NCBI GenBank assembly: GCA_902766345.1
Contig: CACXDK010000061.1
Span: forward strand, 1 to 7,091
Source of the DNA: an uncultured Spirochaetaceae bacterium
GTDB taxonomy: Bacteria > Spirochaetota > Spirochaetia > Treponematales > Treponemataceae
Reading direction: 5' to 3'
Length of the DNA: 7,091 nt
Shown here: positions 1 to 6,559 of the stretch, piece by piece
Position numbering within the stretch: the first letter of the stretch is position 1
Layout of the letters: each line of letters begins with the position of its first letter
Notes under the pieces: generated by a model
Database searches by the model: none
Seen by the model: only the letters and a program-made list of their open reading frames with translations
Told to the model about the DNA's origin: nothing
Translations under genes and position numbers: made by a program

Positions 1-603
1 ATTTTTATCATGAAACTTTCACGATGCCTTGATGTAAAAGTAACAAGCCGCGAAGAATTTAAAAAACTTTCTTCAAAAATAGTTGTTGCCAATCATCCTT
101 CAATTCTTGATGTTGTATTTTTAATTTCCTTAATGCCAAATGCTGACTGCATTGTAAGAGGAGGACTTTCCCGCAGTGTGTTTGCAATCATAATCAAGCA
201 GTTATATCTTGTGAACACGACTGGCATTGAAGAAATGTATGATTTAGCAAAAGAAACTTTGGCAGAAGGAAACAATCTTATTATTTTCCCAGAAGGCACC
301 CGCACACCTCGTCATGGAGTAAACAAATTCAAGCGGGGGGCTGCACACATTGCATATCAAACAAACACGGACATTCAGCCAGTATACATTGGTGGCACAG
401 ATAAATACGGACTTGGGAAACATGATGCATTTTTCTCGTACAACCGTAACAACATTTATTTTTATGACATAAAACTTTTGCCACCAATACATATTAATGA
501 ATACAAAGAATATGAGCCGCCTATTGCAACAAGGCGGCTCACAAAAAAGATACATTCAGAAATAGCAGCAGAAGCATATTTATATGACAATAAAATTATT
601 TAA
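1..603 (+). CDS. PlsC/LPLAT-family 1-acylglycerol-3-phosphate acyltransferase-like protein (5' end outside window)
   Basis: This is a membrane-associated acyltransferase of the PlsC/LPLAT superfamily, which moves an acyl group from acyl-ACP or acyl-CoA to a lysophospholipid or related acceptor. The reading frame is open to the left edge. The ATG at 10 falls just before the catalytic domain, so the true start and the N-terminal membrane helix probably lie outside the window. Counting from that ATG, the HX4D catalytic motif is NHPSILD (His29, Asp34). The acceptor-binding motif FPEGTR is at 93-98 and a QPVYIGG block (123-129) matches motif IV. About 200 residues are visible, against roughly 240-260 for complete relatives. 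The NHPSxLDVVFLIS and ADCIVRGGL stretches recall the acyltransferases of aryl-polyene/fatty-acid-like clusters. That subfamily call is from memory and weak, and the exact substrate is unknown. The stop overlaps the next gene by 20 bp, suggesting translational coupling. Confidence 0.85.
   Translation: MFIMKLSRCLDVKVTSREEFKKLSSKIVVANHPSILDVVFLISLMPNADCIVRGGLSRSVFAIIIKQLYLVNTTGIEEMYDLAKETLAEGNNLIIFPEGTRTPRHGVNKFKRGAAHIAYQTNTDIQPVYIGGTDKYGLGKHDAFFSYNRNNIYFYDIKLLPPIHINEYKEYEPPIATRRLTKKIHSEIAAEAYLYDNKII
514..540. repeat. GC-rich perfect inverted repeat inside the 3' end of the acyltransferase gene
   Basis: GAGCCGCC (514-521) and GGCGGCTC (533-540) form a perfect 8-bp stem around an 11-nt loop, within which TTG and CAA can add three more pairs. 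It lies in coding sequence, 43 nt before the start of the downstream hydrolase. No T-run follows on the plus strand (ACAAAAAAG comes next), so it is not a classical terminator in that direction. A role in mRNA stability or in pacing translation into the next gene is possible but unproven. Confidence 0.5.
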
Positions 604-1480
604 AGTACGACATTTTATTTTACAATTTTGCTTGTTAGTTCTTGTTCAGATACTTACGGGACTTTCCTGTCATGCGGTACAGAACAAGACTGTAAATATA
701 TGGGCAAAAACAAAAGAACTGCCTGGCACACGGGTTATTATGGAAGTGACAATTCCAGACAATCCATGTGGTACGGCAGTAATAATTTGCCCGGGAGGAA
801 GCTATCATCATCTTGGTGTGTACAACGAAGGACATACTACTGCAAAATGGTTTAACTCTCACGGTGCAACAACCTTTGTTTTAAGATACCGTGTGGCACA
901 AAATAACTATCACTATCCAGCAATGATGCAGGACATTCAGAGGGCAATTCAGCTCATAAGAATGAATGCGGCTGAATATAAAATAGACCCTTCAAAAGTT
1001 GGCATTATAGGATTTTCTGCTGGCGGACATTTGGTAACTTGGGCAGGGGCATTTGCAGACAGAGTAAATGAATTGGAAAAAATAGGCATTCACACAACGG
1101 TAAGCCTGCGCCCAGACTTTGTAATTCCAGTTTACCCAGTTGTTACAATGCAGGAAGACATTGGACACAAATGGTCACGTAAAAGCCTGTTGGGTAAAAA
1201 TCCTACACAGGAACAGAAAGATTTGTTTTCAATGGAAATGCAAATTCCAAGCACAATGCCACCTGTGTATCTTGTTGCATGCCATGACGACCCTGTTGTT
1301 ATTTTTGAAAACAGTGTACGCTTGTATGCAGCTCTGCAAGAAAAAGGTGTCAACTGTACTTTTGCTCAATATGAATGGGGCGGACACGGTTTTGGAATGA
1401 TGAACAACAAGTTCATGCAAGAATTCCACTGGAATGAACCACTGTATCAATGGCTTAAAGAGTTGAACTTTCTTCCGTAA
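584..1480 (+). CDS. Secreted alpha/beta hydrolase, BD-FAE/acetyl-esterase-like
   Basis: This is a 298-residue serine hydrolase with an export signal. The N-terminus is basic (K4, K7, R9), followed by a hydrophobic run (about 11-27) and a possible signal peptidase I site after CHA (residue 31). The spacing around Cys29 does not fit a normal lipobox. The oxyanion-loop motif CPGGSY is at 69-74 and the nucleophile elbow GFSAGG at 143-148 (Ser145). The likely acid is Asp235 or Asp236 in HDDPV, and the base is His268 in GGHGFG. This pattern matches the BD-FAE/acetylxylan-esterase-like branch, whose members remove acetyl or feruloyl groups from carbohydrates; the substrate here is inferred. An in-frame TAG at 563-565 makes ATG 584 the only reasonable start. 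There is only a weak GCAGAAG upstream, so initiation probably depends on coupling to the overlapping acyltransferase gene. The 3' end overlaps the convergent methyltransferase gene by 34 bp. Confidence 0.88.
   Translation: MTIKLFKVRHFILQFCLLVLVQILTGLSCHAVQNKTVNIWAKTKELPGTRVIMEVTIPDNPCGTAVIICPGGSYHHLGVYNEGHTTAKWFNSHGATTFVLRYRVAQNNYHYPAMMQDIQRAIQLIRMNAAEYKIDPSKVGIIGFSAGGHLVTWAGAFADRVNELEKIGIHTTVSLRPDFVIPVYPVVTMQEDIGHKWSRKSLLGKNPTQEQKDLFSMEMQIPSTMPPVYLVACHDDPVVIFENSVRLYAALQEKGVNCTFAQYEWGGHGFGMMNNKFMQEFHWNEPLYQWLKELNFLP
1447..1480. other. Tail-to-tail coding overlap between hydrolase and Rsm22-like genes
   Basis: The plus-strand hydrolase ends with TAA at 1478-1480 and the minus-strand methyltransferase ends with TGA at 1449-1447. 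The last 34 bp therefore code on both strands. No hairpin with a T-run is visible at this junction, so transcripts from both sides probably extend into each other. Confidence 0.85.
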
Positions 1481-2646
1481 ACGAAGTATTTGCCTATTGT
1501 CAGTTTTGTTTCTGGACTAATTCCAAATGCCAAGTTAGAAGAGTCTCCACGCAATTCAGGATTTTCCAACTCAACAGTGTCATAACGAGAAAGCGAAAAA
1601 AATCCTATTTTGCGAGCATGTTCATCATCTTTCTTTGCAGAACATGGAATGCGTTTTGTGCCGTCACACAGTAAATATCTAATGCGCCCCGATTTATTCA
1701 ACATGCCATCAGAAACAACCTTGTATACTGGCTGAGCATTTTCTGGCAAATCATTTTCTGACAAACAATCGCCCTTAACAAATGCCATATATGTCATTTT
1801 TACAGATTGTCTGTCCAGTTTTGCAAGCTTTGCTATAGAAGCAACCGGCTCTATTGGGCTCCAGAATATTTCTGCATGACAAGTCTGCTGAGTTCCCGAC
1901 TGTGATATTGGACAAATCGCAGAACACGAACAGGGCGAAATTACAGAAAAGCCGTCCTGCACAAGAATGTCCCGTACATTAATTAGATTGCGGCTTGTTA
2001 AAAGTAGAGCCGGCTCGGACACAAGAAGAATTCCTCTTTCTTCAAGAAATGCAGAAAGCTTTTTTAAGAGTTCAGCCCTAAGTTCTAATGCATTACTTTT
2101 ATCTTTCCACAACTCATTTAAGGAATGACTTAACACAATAATGTCAAACTTTCCGCTTATATCAGGAAGTTCTTTTGTTTCAAAATTATGAACCAAAGTA
2201 TTAACTTTGCAGGCTTTCCATTCTGCAGAAAACAATCGTTGCGCAAGGGAGAGGGCTTTTTTTGATGAATCTACAAGAGTTATGTCTTTTACCAAAAACG
2301 CATCGCACAAAGCAGCAGAAGCTGGAGCGGGACCTGAACCAATATCCAAAATGCGAAGAGGTGCATTTTTTACAAACGGTTTCAAAGCATTTGCTTCTAA
2401 AGAAATCTGCATGTAGGAAACTGGCCAGTAATATAAAAGATAGGCTCCCAAATAGTTAGAGCTGTCCATGTAGCCAGCTCCAGCTAATTCACGGTTTCCA
2501 GTAAGCCCTCTTTGTAGTGCCAGAAGAGAATTGGAGACGGCAGAAAGTTCTTTATTAGAAAGGTTTGAACCGTCTGCATTCTTTCGCCACAAAGAAATTA
2601 AAGACGGTATATGTTTTTTCAGCTTAGAATTCAGTTGGTTCAACAT
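1447..2646 (-). CDS. Rsm22-family (METTL17-like) SAM-dependent methyltransferase, putative iron-sulfur ribosome-assembly factor
   Basis: From ATG 2646 the product has 399 residues. A helical N-terminal region (LWRKN, then YLLYYWPVSY at about 69-78) precedes the SAM-binding motif LDIGSGPAPAS (100-110). VDSS (125-128) is the acidic strand-2 region, then come LSHSLNEL (172-179) and VSEP (209-212). The C-terminal part has the Rsm22 hallmark cysteine cluster PCSCSAICP...TCH (Cys239, 241, 245, 256). After it come a KSGRIRYLLCDGTKRIPC block (Cys327, Cys335) and a basic segment. In the family, four such cysteines bind a 4Fe-4S cluster and the protein acts on small-subunit ribosome assembly; direct methylation is debated. 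Here this is homology-based inference. The gene overlaps hslO by 23 bp. A TTG at 2682 would add 12 residues lying wholly in the overlap and lacks a ribosome binding site. The ATG also lacks a clear one, so coupling to hslO is likely. Confidence 0.8.
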   Translation of the reverse strand: MLNQLNSKLKKHIPSLISLWRKNADGSNLSNKELSAVSNSLLALQRGLTGNRELAGAGYMDSSNYLGAYLLYYWPVSYMQISLEANALKPFVKNAPLRILDIGSGPAPASAALCDAFLVKDITLVDSSKKALSLAQRLFSAEWKACKVNTLVHNFETKELPDISGKFDIIVLSHSLNELWKDKSNALELRAELLKKLSAFLEERGILLVSEPALLLTSRNLINVRDILVQDGFSVISPCSCSAICPISQSGTQQTCHAEIFWSPIEPVASIAKLAKLDRQSVKMTYMAFVKGDCLSENDLPENAQPVYKVVSDGMLNKSGRIRYLLCDGTKRIPCSAKKDDEHARKIGFFSLSRYDTVELENPELRGDSSNLAFGISPETKLTIGKYFVYGRKFNSLSH

Positions 2647-3601
2647 GATATACAGAGCCGCAATTCTGACAGCGTAATTCAAGAGTTTCGTTTTTATTTT
2701 TTAAGTCCGCTCTATCTTTTTCAGACATACCTTTTAAGAAGCGAACAAAAAAGTCTTTAGAACAAGGACAGTCATAAATAATATCACGATGTACAGCAAC
2801 GATAGGGTTAAACGCACCAAAGTTTTTCTGCAAAAATTCTTCATGAGAATGTCCCTGACTGAACCAGGTTCCCAAAGAAGGAGCGGCTCTGTATACATTC
2901 TCAATTTTTTCTATAAGAATTTCATTTTGCTCCTGGTTAGATGCTGTGTTTATTTGAGCACCTAATTTTTCTTTTCCGTTATAGTGGCCACCAGTTTCTG
3001 GCATTACCTGAATAAAGATTCCTCCAGCACCAACTACACGACCTTTTTTATCCATCTGAATTGAGGTTGTAAGAGCTGTTTTTAACTGTTCACTGCGGTC
3101 AAAAAAGAAAACAAGATCATCTGCAATATTACCAGTTGTATTTACAGAACTTGTCTGTGGGTATTTATCGCCAGGATGTGCAGTTTGAATAGTCATAAAA
3201 CCATCGCCTGCAAGGAATGGTGTCATGTCCCAGTTTTTCAAAGGCTTATCAACAGGAATGTGATCTGTAAGAAGATACCCGCGAACCCATCCTGTTGAAT
3301 CAGCTTCTACGCTAAATCCCTTTGCAAGTGAAGTTTCAACATCGTATCGCCAACTTACATGTTCACGGCCTTTCATAAGAGCAGGTATGAGCAATGCTCC
3401 GCAAAGGCAAGCCTGTCCAAGAATGTAGGTTTCTAAAATTCCCGTATTATGCTGGGCACGCATCTGATTTACAAAATGTGTTCCGTGAAACAATGCTCCA
3501 CGAATTCTTCCGTCTGCCATAGTAAAGTGAATCATTTCATCGTTCTGCAGAACCTGTAAATATTCGGACAGTTCTTTGTCCTGTATCTGAGCCTTAATCA
3601 T
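2624..3601 (-). CDS. hslO: Hsp33 redox-regulated molecular chaperone
   Basis: Hsp33 is a cytoplasmic holdase chaperone. It is kept inactive by zinc bound to four cysteines and switched on by oxidation and unfolding. From ATG 3601 the product has 325 residues, somewhat longer than the usual 290-300. The N-terminal core shows typical blocks: ADGRIRGALF (29-38), SVEADSTGWVRGYL (97-110), GNIADDLVFFFDRSEQ (157-172) and GAGGIFIQVMPE (191-202). The C-terminal switch carries the complete zinc ligand set, CPC (Cys278, Cys280) and CQNC (Cys311, Cys314), so the redox function looks intact. A start at 3652 would read through the terminator hairpin and add 17 atypical residues, so I reject it. No strong ribosome binding site precedes ATG 3601. 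The gene overlaps the downstream Rsm22-like gene, and the two probably form a small operon. Confidence 0.95.
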   Translation of the reverse strand: MIKAQIQDKELSEYLQVLQNDEMIHFTMADGRIRGALFHGTHFVNQMRAQHNTGILETYILGQACLCGALLIPALMKGREHVSWRYDVETSLAKGFSVEADSTGWVRGYLLTDHIPVDKPLKNWDMTPFLAGDGFMTIQTAHPGDKYPQTSSVNTTGNIADDLVFFFDRSEQLKTALTTSIQMDKKGRVVGAGGIFIQVMPETGGHYNGKEKLGAQINTASNQEQNEILIEKIENVYRAAPSLGTWFSQGHSHEEFLQKNFGAFNPIVAVHRDIIYDCPCSKDFFVRFLKGMSEKDRADLKNKNETLELRCQNCGSVYHVEPTEF

Positions 3602-3610
3602 AAAAACTAC

Positions 3611-3646
3611 TATAACAGAAAAGCCCTGCTTATGAAAGCAGGGCTT
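3611..3646 (-). terminator. Intrinsic terminator after the mmsB-like gene, just before hslO
   Basis: AAGCCCTGCT and AGCAGGGCTT (plus-strand 3621-3630 and 3637-3646) form a perfect 10-bp stem with a 6-nt loop. On the minus strand it is followed by TTCTGTT, giving four consecutive Ts with the last two stem bases. The U-tract is short but usable. It lies 87 bp past the permease stop and 19 bp before the hslO ATG, so it would end the transporter transcript. If hslO starts transcription upstream of it, it would lie in the hslO leader. Confidence 0.75.
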
Positions 3647-3679
3647 AAACATGAAAAAAATTGTTGTTGCTATATTTCG

Positions 3680-3694
3680 ACTTGCGACGCAAGT
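3680..3694. repeat. 15-bp perfect palindrome (possible operator)
   Basis: ACTTGCG-A-CGCAAGT is a perfect inverted repeat with a single central base, in the gap between the permease gene and hslO. The single-base centre suits a dimeric DNA-binding protein better than an RNA hairpin. It would overlap the transcription start of the candidate hslO promoter. No regulator is known for it. Confidence 0.4.
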
Positions 3695-3697
3695 TTT

Positions 3698-3725
3698 AGC
3701 ATATTTGTTTTGGGTTATTTACCAA
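3698..3725 (-). promoter_or_regulatory. Candidate sigma-70-type promoter for hslO
   Basis: On the minus strand TTGGTA (3725-3720) and TATGCT (3703-3698) are separated by 16 bp. Each matches four of six bases of the TTGACA/TATAAT consensus. Transcription would begin near 3691. The match is weak, and in AT-rich DNA such pairs arise by chance. The main support is position, since it sits between two palindromes in the only gap upstream of hslO. Confidence 0.28.
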
Positions 3726-3732
3726 GGTAAAT
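3717..3732. repeat. 16-bp palindrome next to the permease stop codon (possible operator)
   Basis: ATTTACC-AA-GGTAAAT is a perfect 7-bp inverted repeat with a 2-base centre, beginning 2 bp past the permease stop codon on the minus strand. It overlaps the -35 element of the candidate hslO promoter. It could be a regulator-binding site or a small mRNA 3'-end hairpin. It lacks a T-run and is too AT-rich to be a good terminator. Confidence 0.4.
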
Positions 3733-3733
3733 C

Positions 3734-4990
3734 TTATTTTCCCGATCTCTTTCTCTTTGAAGCTACGTCAAACAGAACAGCAAGAAGAAGAACAAGACCC
3801 TTAACAGCACGCTGCCAGTTCATATCAACACCAAGAATTGACATACCGTTGTTCAAAACACCCATGAAGATAGCACCAACTACGGCACCACTTACAGTAC
3901 CTGTTCCACCATAAGCAGAAGCACCACCAATGAAACATGATGCGATAGCATCCATTTCATAGTTCTGACCTGCAGTTGGCTGAGCAGAATTAAGACGGGC
4001 AATTGTAACAAGAGCTGCAACAGCTGCAATGAATCCCATGTTTGTATATGCAAAGAACATTACCTTGTTTGTGTTAACACCAGAAAGACGTGCAGCCTTT
4101 TCGTTACCACCAATAGCATAGAGGTAGCGGCCAGGAACTGTATTCTGTGTGAAATATCCGTAAGCTGCAATGATAATTCCCAACAAGATAAGGATAACTG
4201 GAAGACCACGGTCACGAGCAAGGAACTGTCCGAAGACCAAGATTACCAAAGAAAGGAATACAAGTTTTACAGCAAAAGAAGTTCCTGAAGAAACTGTATA
4301 ATTGTTCTTTATTTTCTTCTGGCGGCTTATTATTTCCATTATGATGAAAGCGAGTACACAAATGATTGAAATAATCATTGTAACCATTAAAACATGCTTG
4401 TCTACGATTTCACCGAAAACTTCAATCTCGTTTTCTTCAAGAGTCTCACCGCTTGGAATGAAGCTTTCAAAAAGGTTCAGATACTTTTCTGGGAAAGGAG
4501 CAATTGGTTTACCATCAAGAACGATTGTTGCAACACCACGCCACAAAAGCATACCTGCCAAAGTTGTAATAAATGGCGGAATATGAACGAATGCAATGAA
4601 GAATCCGTGGAAAGCACCAATCAATGTACCAATGATAAGACAAAGACAAATTGCAAGCCAAACAGGCATTCCAAGATTTACAATAAATACACCTGCAAGT
4701 GCACCAACAAGTGCAACTACAGAACCAACAGACAAATCAATGTTACCACCAGTAAGAATACAAAGCAGCATACCTGTTGCCAAAATAGCTACATAAGCAT
4801 TCTGACGGATAATGTTCGTAATATTTGCAGGAGCAAACAAATGGGAATTTCCACCTGAATGAGCACTAATCAAAAATTCGAACAAAAGCATTACGCCCAC
4901 AAGGACGAAAATCATTGTGTTTCCCTTGAAAACAGATTTTACTGCTCTTACAGCTGAATCCAAGGATGATGACTTATTTGTATTTGCCAT
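3734..4990 (-). CDS. mmsB: Monosaccharide ABC transporter permease, MmsB/GguB-like
   Basis: This is the inner-membrane permease of a CUT2-type sugar importer, expected to act as a homodimer driven by the adjacent ATPase. From ATG 4990 it has 418 residues with roughly ten hydrophobic segments (near 26-43, 64-81, 88-106, 109-134, 139-158, 200-220, 242-258, 263-280, 312-332 and 365-409). The family signature GGNIDLSVGSVVAL spans 81-94, and GGNEKAARLSG (294-304) is the cytoplasmic loop expected to contact the ATPase. Its length and the polar insert at about 160-199 fit the longer GguB/MmsB branch rather than MglC or RbsC (about 320-340 residues). Two starts are possible: ATG 4990, with GGAG six bases upstream, and ATG 5002, which overlaps the ATPase gene by 11 bp and has AGGA only four bases upstream. 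I prefer 4990, which leaves a 1-bp gap after the ATPase stop. Both imply coupling. Confidence 0.92.
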   Translation of the reverse strand: MANTNKSSSLDSAVRAVKSVFKGNTMIFVLVGVMLLFEFLISAHSGGNSHLFAPANITNIIRQNAYVAILATGMLLCILTGGNIDLSVGSVVALVGALAGVFIVNLGMPVWLAICLCLIIGTLIGAFHGFFIAFVHIPPFITTLAGMLLWRGVATIVLDGKPIAPFPEKYLNLFESFIPSGETLEENEIEVFGEIVDKHVLMVTMIISIICVLAFIIMEIISRQKKIKNNYTVSSGTSFAVKLVFLSLVILVFGQFLARDRGLPVILILLGIIIAAYGYFTQNTVPGRYLYAIGGNEKAARLSGVNTNKVMFFAYTNMGFIAAVAALVTIARLNSAQPTAGQNYEMDAIASCFIGGASAYGGTGTVSGAVVGAIFMGVLNNGMSILGVDMNWQRAVKGLVLLLAVLFDVASKRKRSGK

Positions 4991-4991
4991 A

Positions 4992-6548
4992 TTATTCTCC
5001 ATTATTTCCTAAATTGTCATTTTTACCAGAATTGATGATTTCTGCCATAATCTTTTCCTGTGTTGCTGTCCGTCCATCCATCTCAGCAATCATCTTACCC
5101 TCGTTCATGACATAGATTCGGTCACACATACCAAGAATCTCAGGCATTTCGGAAGAAATCATGATTACAGACTTACCTTCGGCAACCATACGGTTTATGA
5201 TACAGTAGATTTCATACTTTGCACCAACGTCAATACCGCGTGTCGGTTCATCCAGAATAAGGATGTCCGGCTCTGCAAAAAGCCATTTACCCAAAAGAAC
5301 TTTCTGCATGTTTCCGCCCGAAAGATTACCAACGTCTTCCATAACGGTAGCACATTTTGTGTGCATTTCCTTGACATAGAATTTAGCAAACTCGCGTTCC
5401 TTGTCAAAGTCAATGACTCCATGCTTAGAAATCTTTTCAGGTTTTGCAGAAGTTGTATTCTGACAGATTGACTCGGTAAGAATAAGACCGTTACCTTTAC
5501 GGTCTTCTGTAACGTATGCAAGTCCTGCCTTAATAGCAGACTTTACATTTGGGAAAGAAACTTCTTTTCCGTCCTTGAAGATGCGGCCACGGATATTTGT
5601 TCCGTAAGAACGTCCGAAAATGCTCATTGCAAGCTCAGTTCGTCCTGCACCCATAAGACCAGAAATTCCAAGAACTTCACCCTTTCGCAAATTGAAATTA
5701 ATATGGTCGCAAACCTTAATTCCATCAAATACAGGATGGTCAACACACCAGTCTTTAACTTCAAAACAAACCTCACCAATATGAGGTTCACGTTTAGGGA
5801 ATCGGTCGGTAAGGCTTCGTCCTACCATGGCCGAAATAATTGTATCTTCAGTAAAACTATCTTTTGCTTTATCAAGTGATGTAATAGAAGTACCGTCACG
5901 AATAACGGTAATCTTATCAGCAACATAAGAAACTTCATTCAATTTATGTGAAATAATGATTGAAGTCATTCCCTGCTTCTTGAACGCAAGGAGCAAATCA
6001 AGAAGATGCTTTGCTTCTGTATCGTTTAAAGATGCAGTCGGCTCGTCCAAAATAAGAAGCCGTACATTTTTTCCAAGTGCCTTTGCAATCTCTACAAGCT
6101 GCTGTTTTCCGACACCAATATCCTTTACCAGAGTTTTTGAAGAATCCTTCAAACCTACCATTTTCAAAAGCTCATCTGCTTTATCAAATGTTTCGGACCA
6201 GTTGATTTTTGCTTTGCTTCCCCGTTCATTTCCGAGGAACATGTTTTCACCAATTGTAAGGAGAGGAACAAGCGCAAGTTCCTGATGGATTATGACTATT
6301 CCTTTTGCTTCGCTGTCCTTTATAGTCTGGAATTTACAAATTTCACCATCATAAACAATATCACCGGAATATGTTCCATATGGATAAATACCACTCAGAA
6401 CATTCATCAAAGTTGACTTACCTGCACCGTTTTCACCGCAGATTGCGTGAATCTCACCTTCTTCTACAGTAAGATTTACGTTATCAAGTGCCTTTACGCC
6501 AGGAAACAACTTGGTGATATTTTTCATTTCCAATAATGTCTTAGCCAT
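4992..6548 (-). CDS. mmsA: Monosaccharide ABC transporter double ATPase, MmsA/GguA-like
   Basis: The 518-residue protein has two fused nucleotide-binding domains and powers sugar import. Domain 1 has Walker A GENGAGKST (38-46), Q-loop Gln89, the degenerate signature IGVGKQQ (144-150), Walker B LLILDEP (164-170) and H-loop His201. In domain 2 the Walker A lysine is replaced by arginine (GLMGAGRTE, 297-305). It also has signature LSGGNMQKV (409-417), Walker B ILILDEP (429-435) and Ser466 in place of the switch histidine. Such asymmetry is normal for the RbsA/MglA/GguA family, so one ATP site is probably dominant. The runs GVKALDNVNL, IIHQELALVPLLTIGENMFLGNE and DIGVGKQQLVEIAKAL are characteristic of GguA/MmsA. 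ATG 6548 has a good AAGGGG ribosome binding site five bases upstream. The gene follows the binding-protein gene across an 83-bp gap with a terminator. Confidence 0.95.
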   Translation of the reverse strand: MAKTLLEMKNITKLFPGVKALDNVNLTVEEGEIHAICGENGAGKSTLMNVLSGIYPYGTYSGDIVYDGEICKFQTIKDSEAKGIVIIHQELALVPLLTIGENMFLGNERGSKAKINWSETFDKADELLKMVGLKDSSKTLVKDIGVGKQQLVEIAKALGKNVRLLILDEPTASLNDTEAKHLLDLLLAFKKQGMTSIIISHKLNEVSYVADKITVIRDGTSITSLDKAKDSFTEDTIISAMVGRSLTDRFPKREPHIGEVCFEVKDWCVDHPVFDGIKVCDHINFNLRKGEVLGISGLMGAGRTELAMSIFGRSYGTNIRGRIFKDGKEVSFPNVKSAIKAGLAYVTEDRKGNGLILTESICQNTTSAKPEKISKHGVIDFDKEREFAKFYVKEMHTKCATVMEDVGNLSGGNMQKVLLGKWLFAEPDILILDEPTRGIDVGAKYEIYCIINRMVAEGKSVIMISSEMPEILGMCDRIYVMNEGKMIAEMDGRTATQEKIMAEIINSGKNDNLGNNGE

Positions 6549-6553
6549 TGGAA

Positions 6554-6559
6554 CCCCTT
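6554..6559 (-). promoter_or_regulatory. Ribosome binding site of the mmsA-like gene, at the end of an A15 tract
   Basis: On the minus strand A15 runs into GGGGTTCCAATG, giving AAGGGG five bases before the ATG. The site is good in strength and spacing. Its GGGG can pair with the CCCCC that forms the 3' arm of the upstream terminator, so access to it may depend on which hairpin forms. Confidence 0.7.

Noticed and set aside
244..555. Minus-strand, cysteine-rich open frame of 103 codons within the acyltransferase gene
   Set aside because: It is the reverse complement of a clearly coding region with catalytic motifs. There is no independent support.
641..676. Possible lipoprotein signal around Cys29 of the hydrolase
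   Set aside because: The residues before the cysteine (T-G-L-S) place Gly at -3 and Leu at -2, unlike even relaxed spirochaete lipoboxes. A signal peptidase I cut after CHA is more likely.
2647..2682. TTG at 2682 as the start of the Rsm22-like gene
   Set aside because: The extra 12 residues lie entirely within hslO, with a rarer start codon and no ribosome binding site. ATG 2646 is simpler, though not proven.
3602..3652. Upstream ATG at 3652 as an hslO start (adds 17 residues)
   Set aside because: The added codons run through the terminator hairpin and do not resemble an Hsp33 N-terminus. ATG 3601 starts the typical domain.
3651..3914. Plus-strand open frame starting MKKIVVAIF, resembling a signal or membrane segment
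   Set aside because: Its first half is the regulatory gap and its second half is antisense to the permease end (an Arg/Thr/Pro-rich run). It has no ribosome binding site and no family resemblance.
4394..4858. Plus-strand open frame of 154 codons, rich in Asn, Lys, Thr and Cys
   Set aside because: It is fully antisense to the permease gene, has low-complexity composition and shows no recognisable domain. It fits a chance opposite-strand frame.
5956..6285. Plus-strand open frame of 109 codons antisense to the ATPase gene
   Set aside because: The Ser/Phe/Arg-rich composition is typical of the complement of a conserved ATPase. No domain or ribosome binding site was seen.
4992..6548. Substitutions in the second ATP site (Arg303, Ser466) and the odd first signature as signs of a broken ATPase
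   Set aside because: Asymmetric, partly degenerate sites are normal in the RbsA/MglA/GguA double ATPases, and all essential residues of the first Walker motifs are present.
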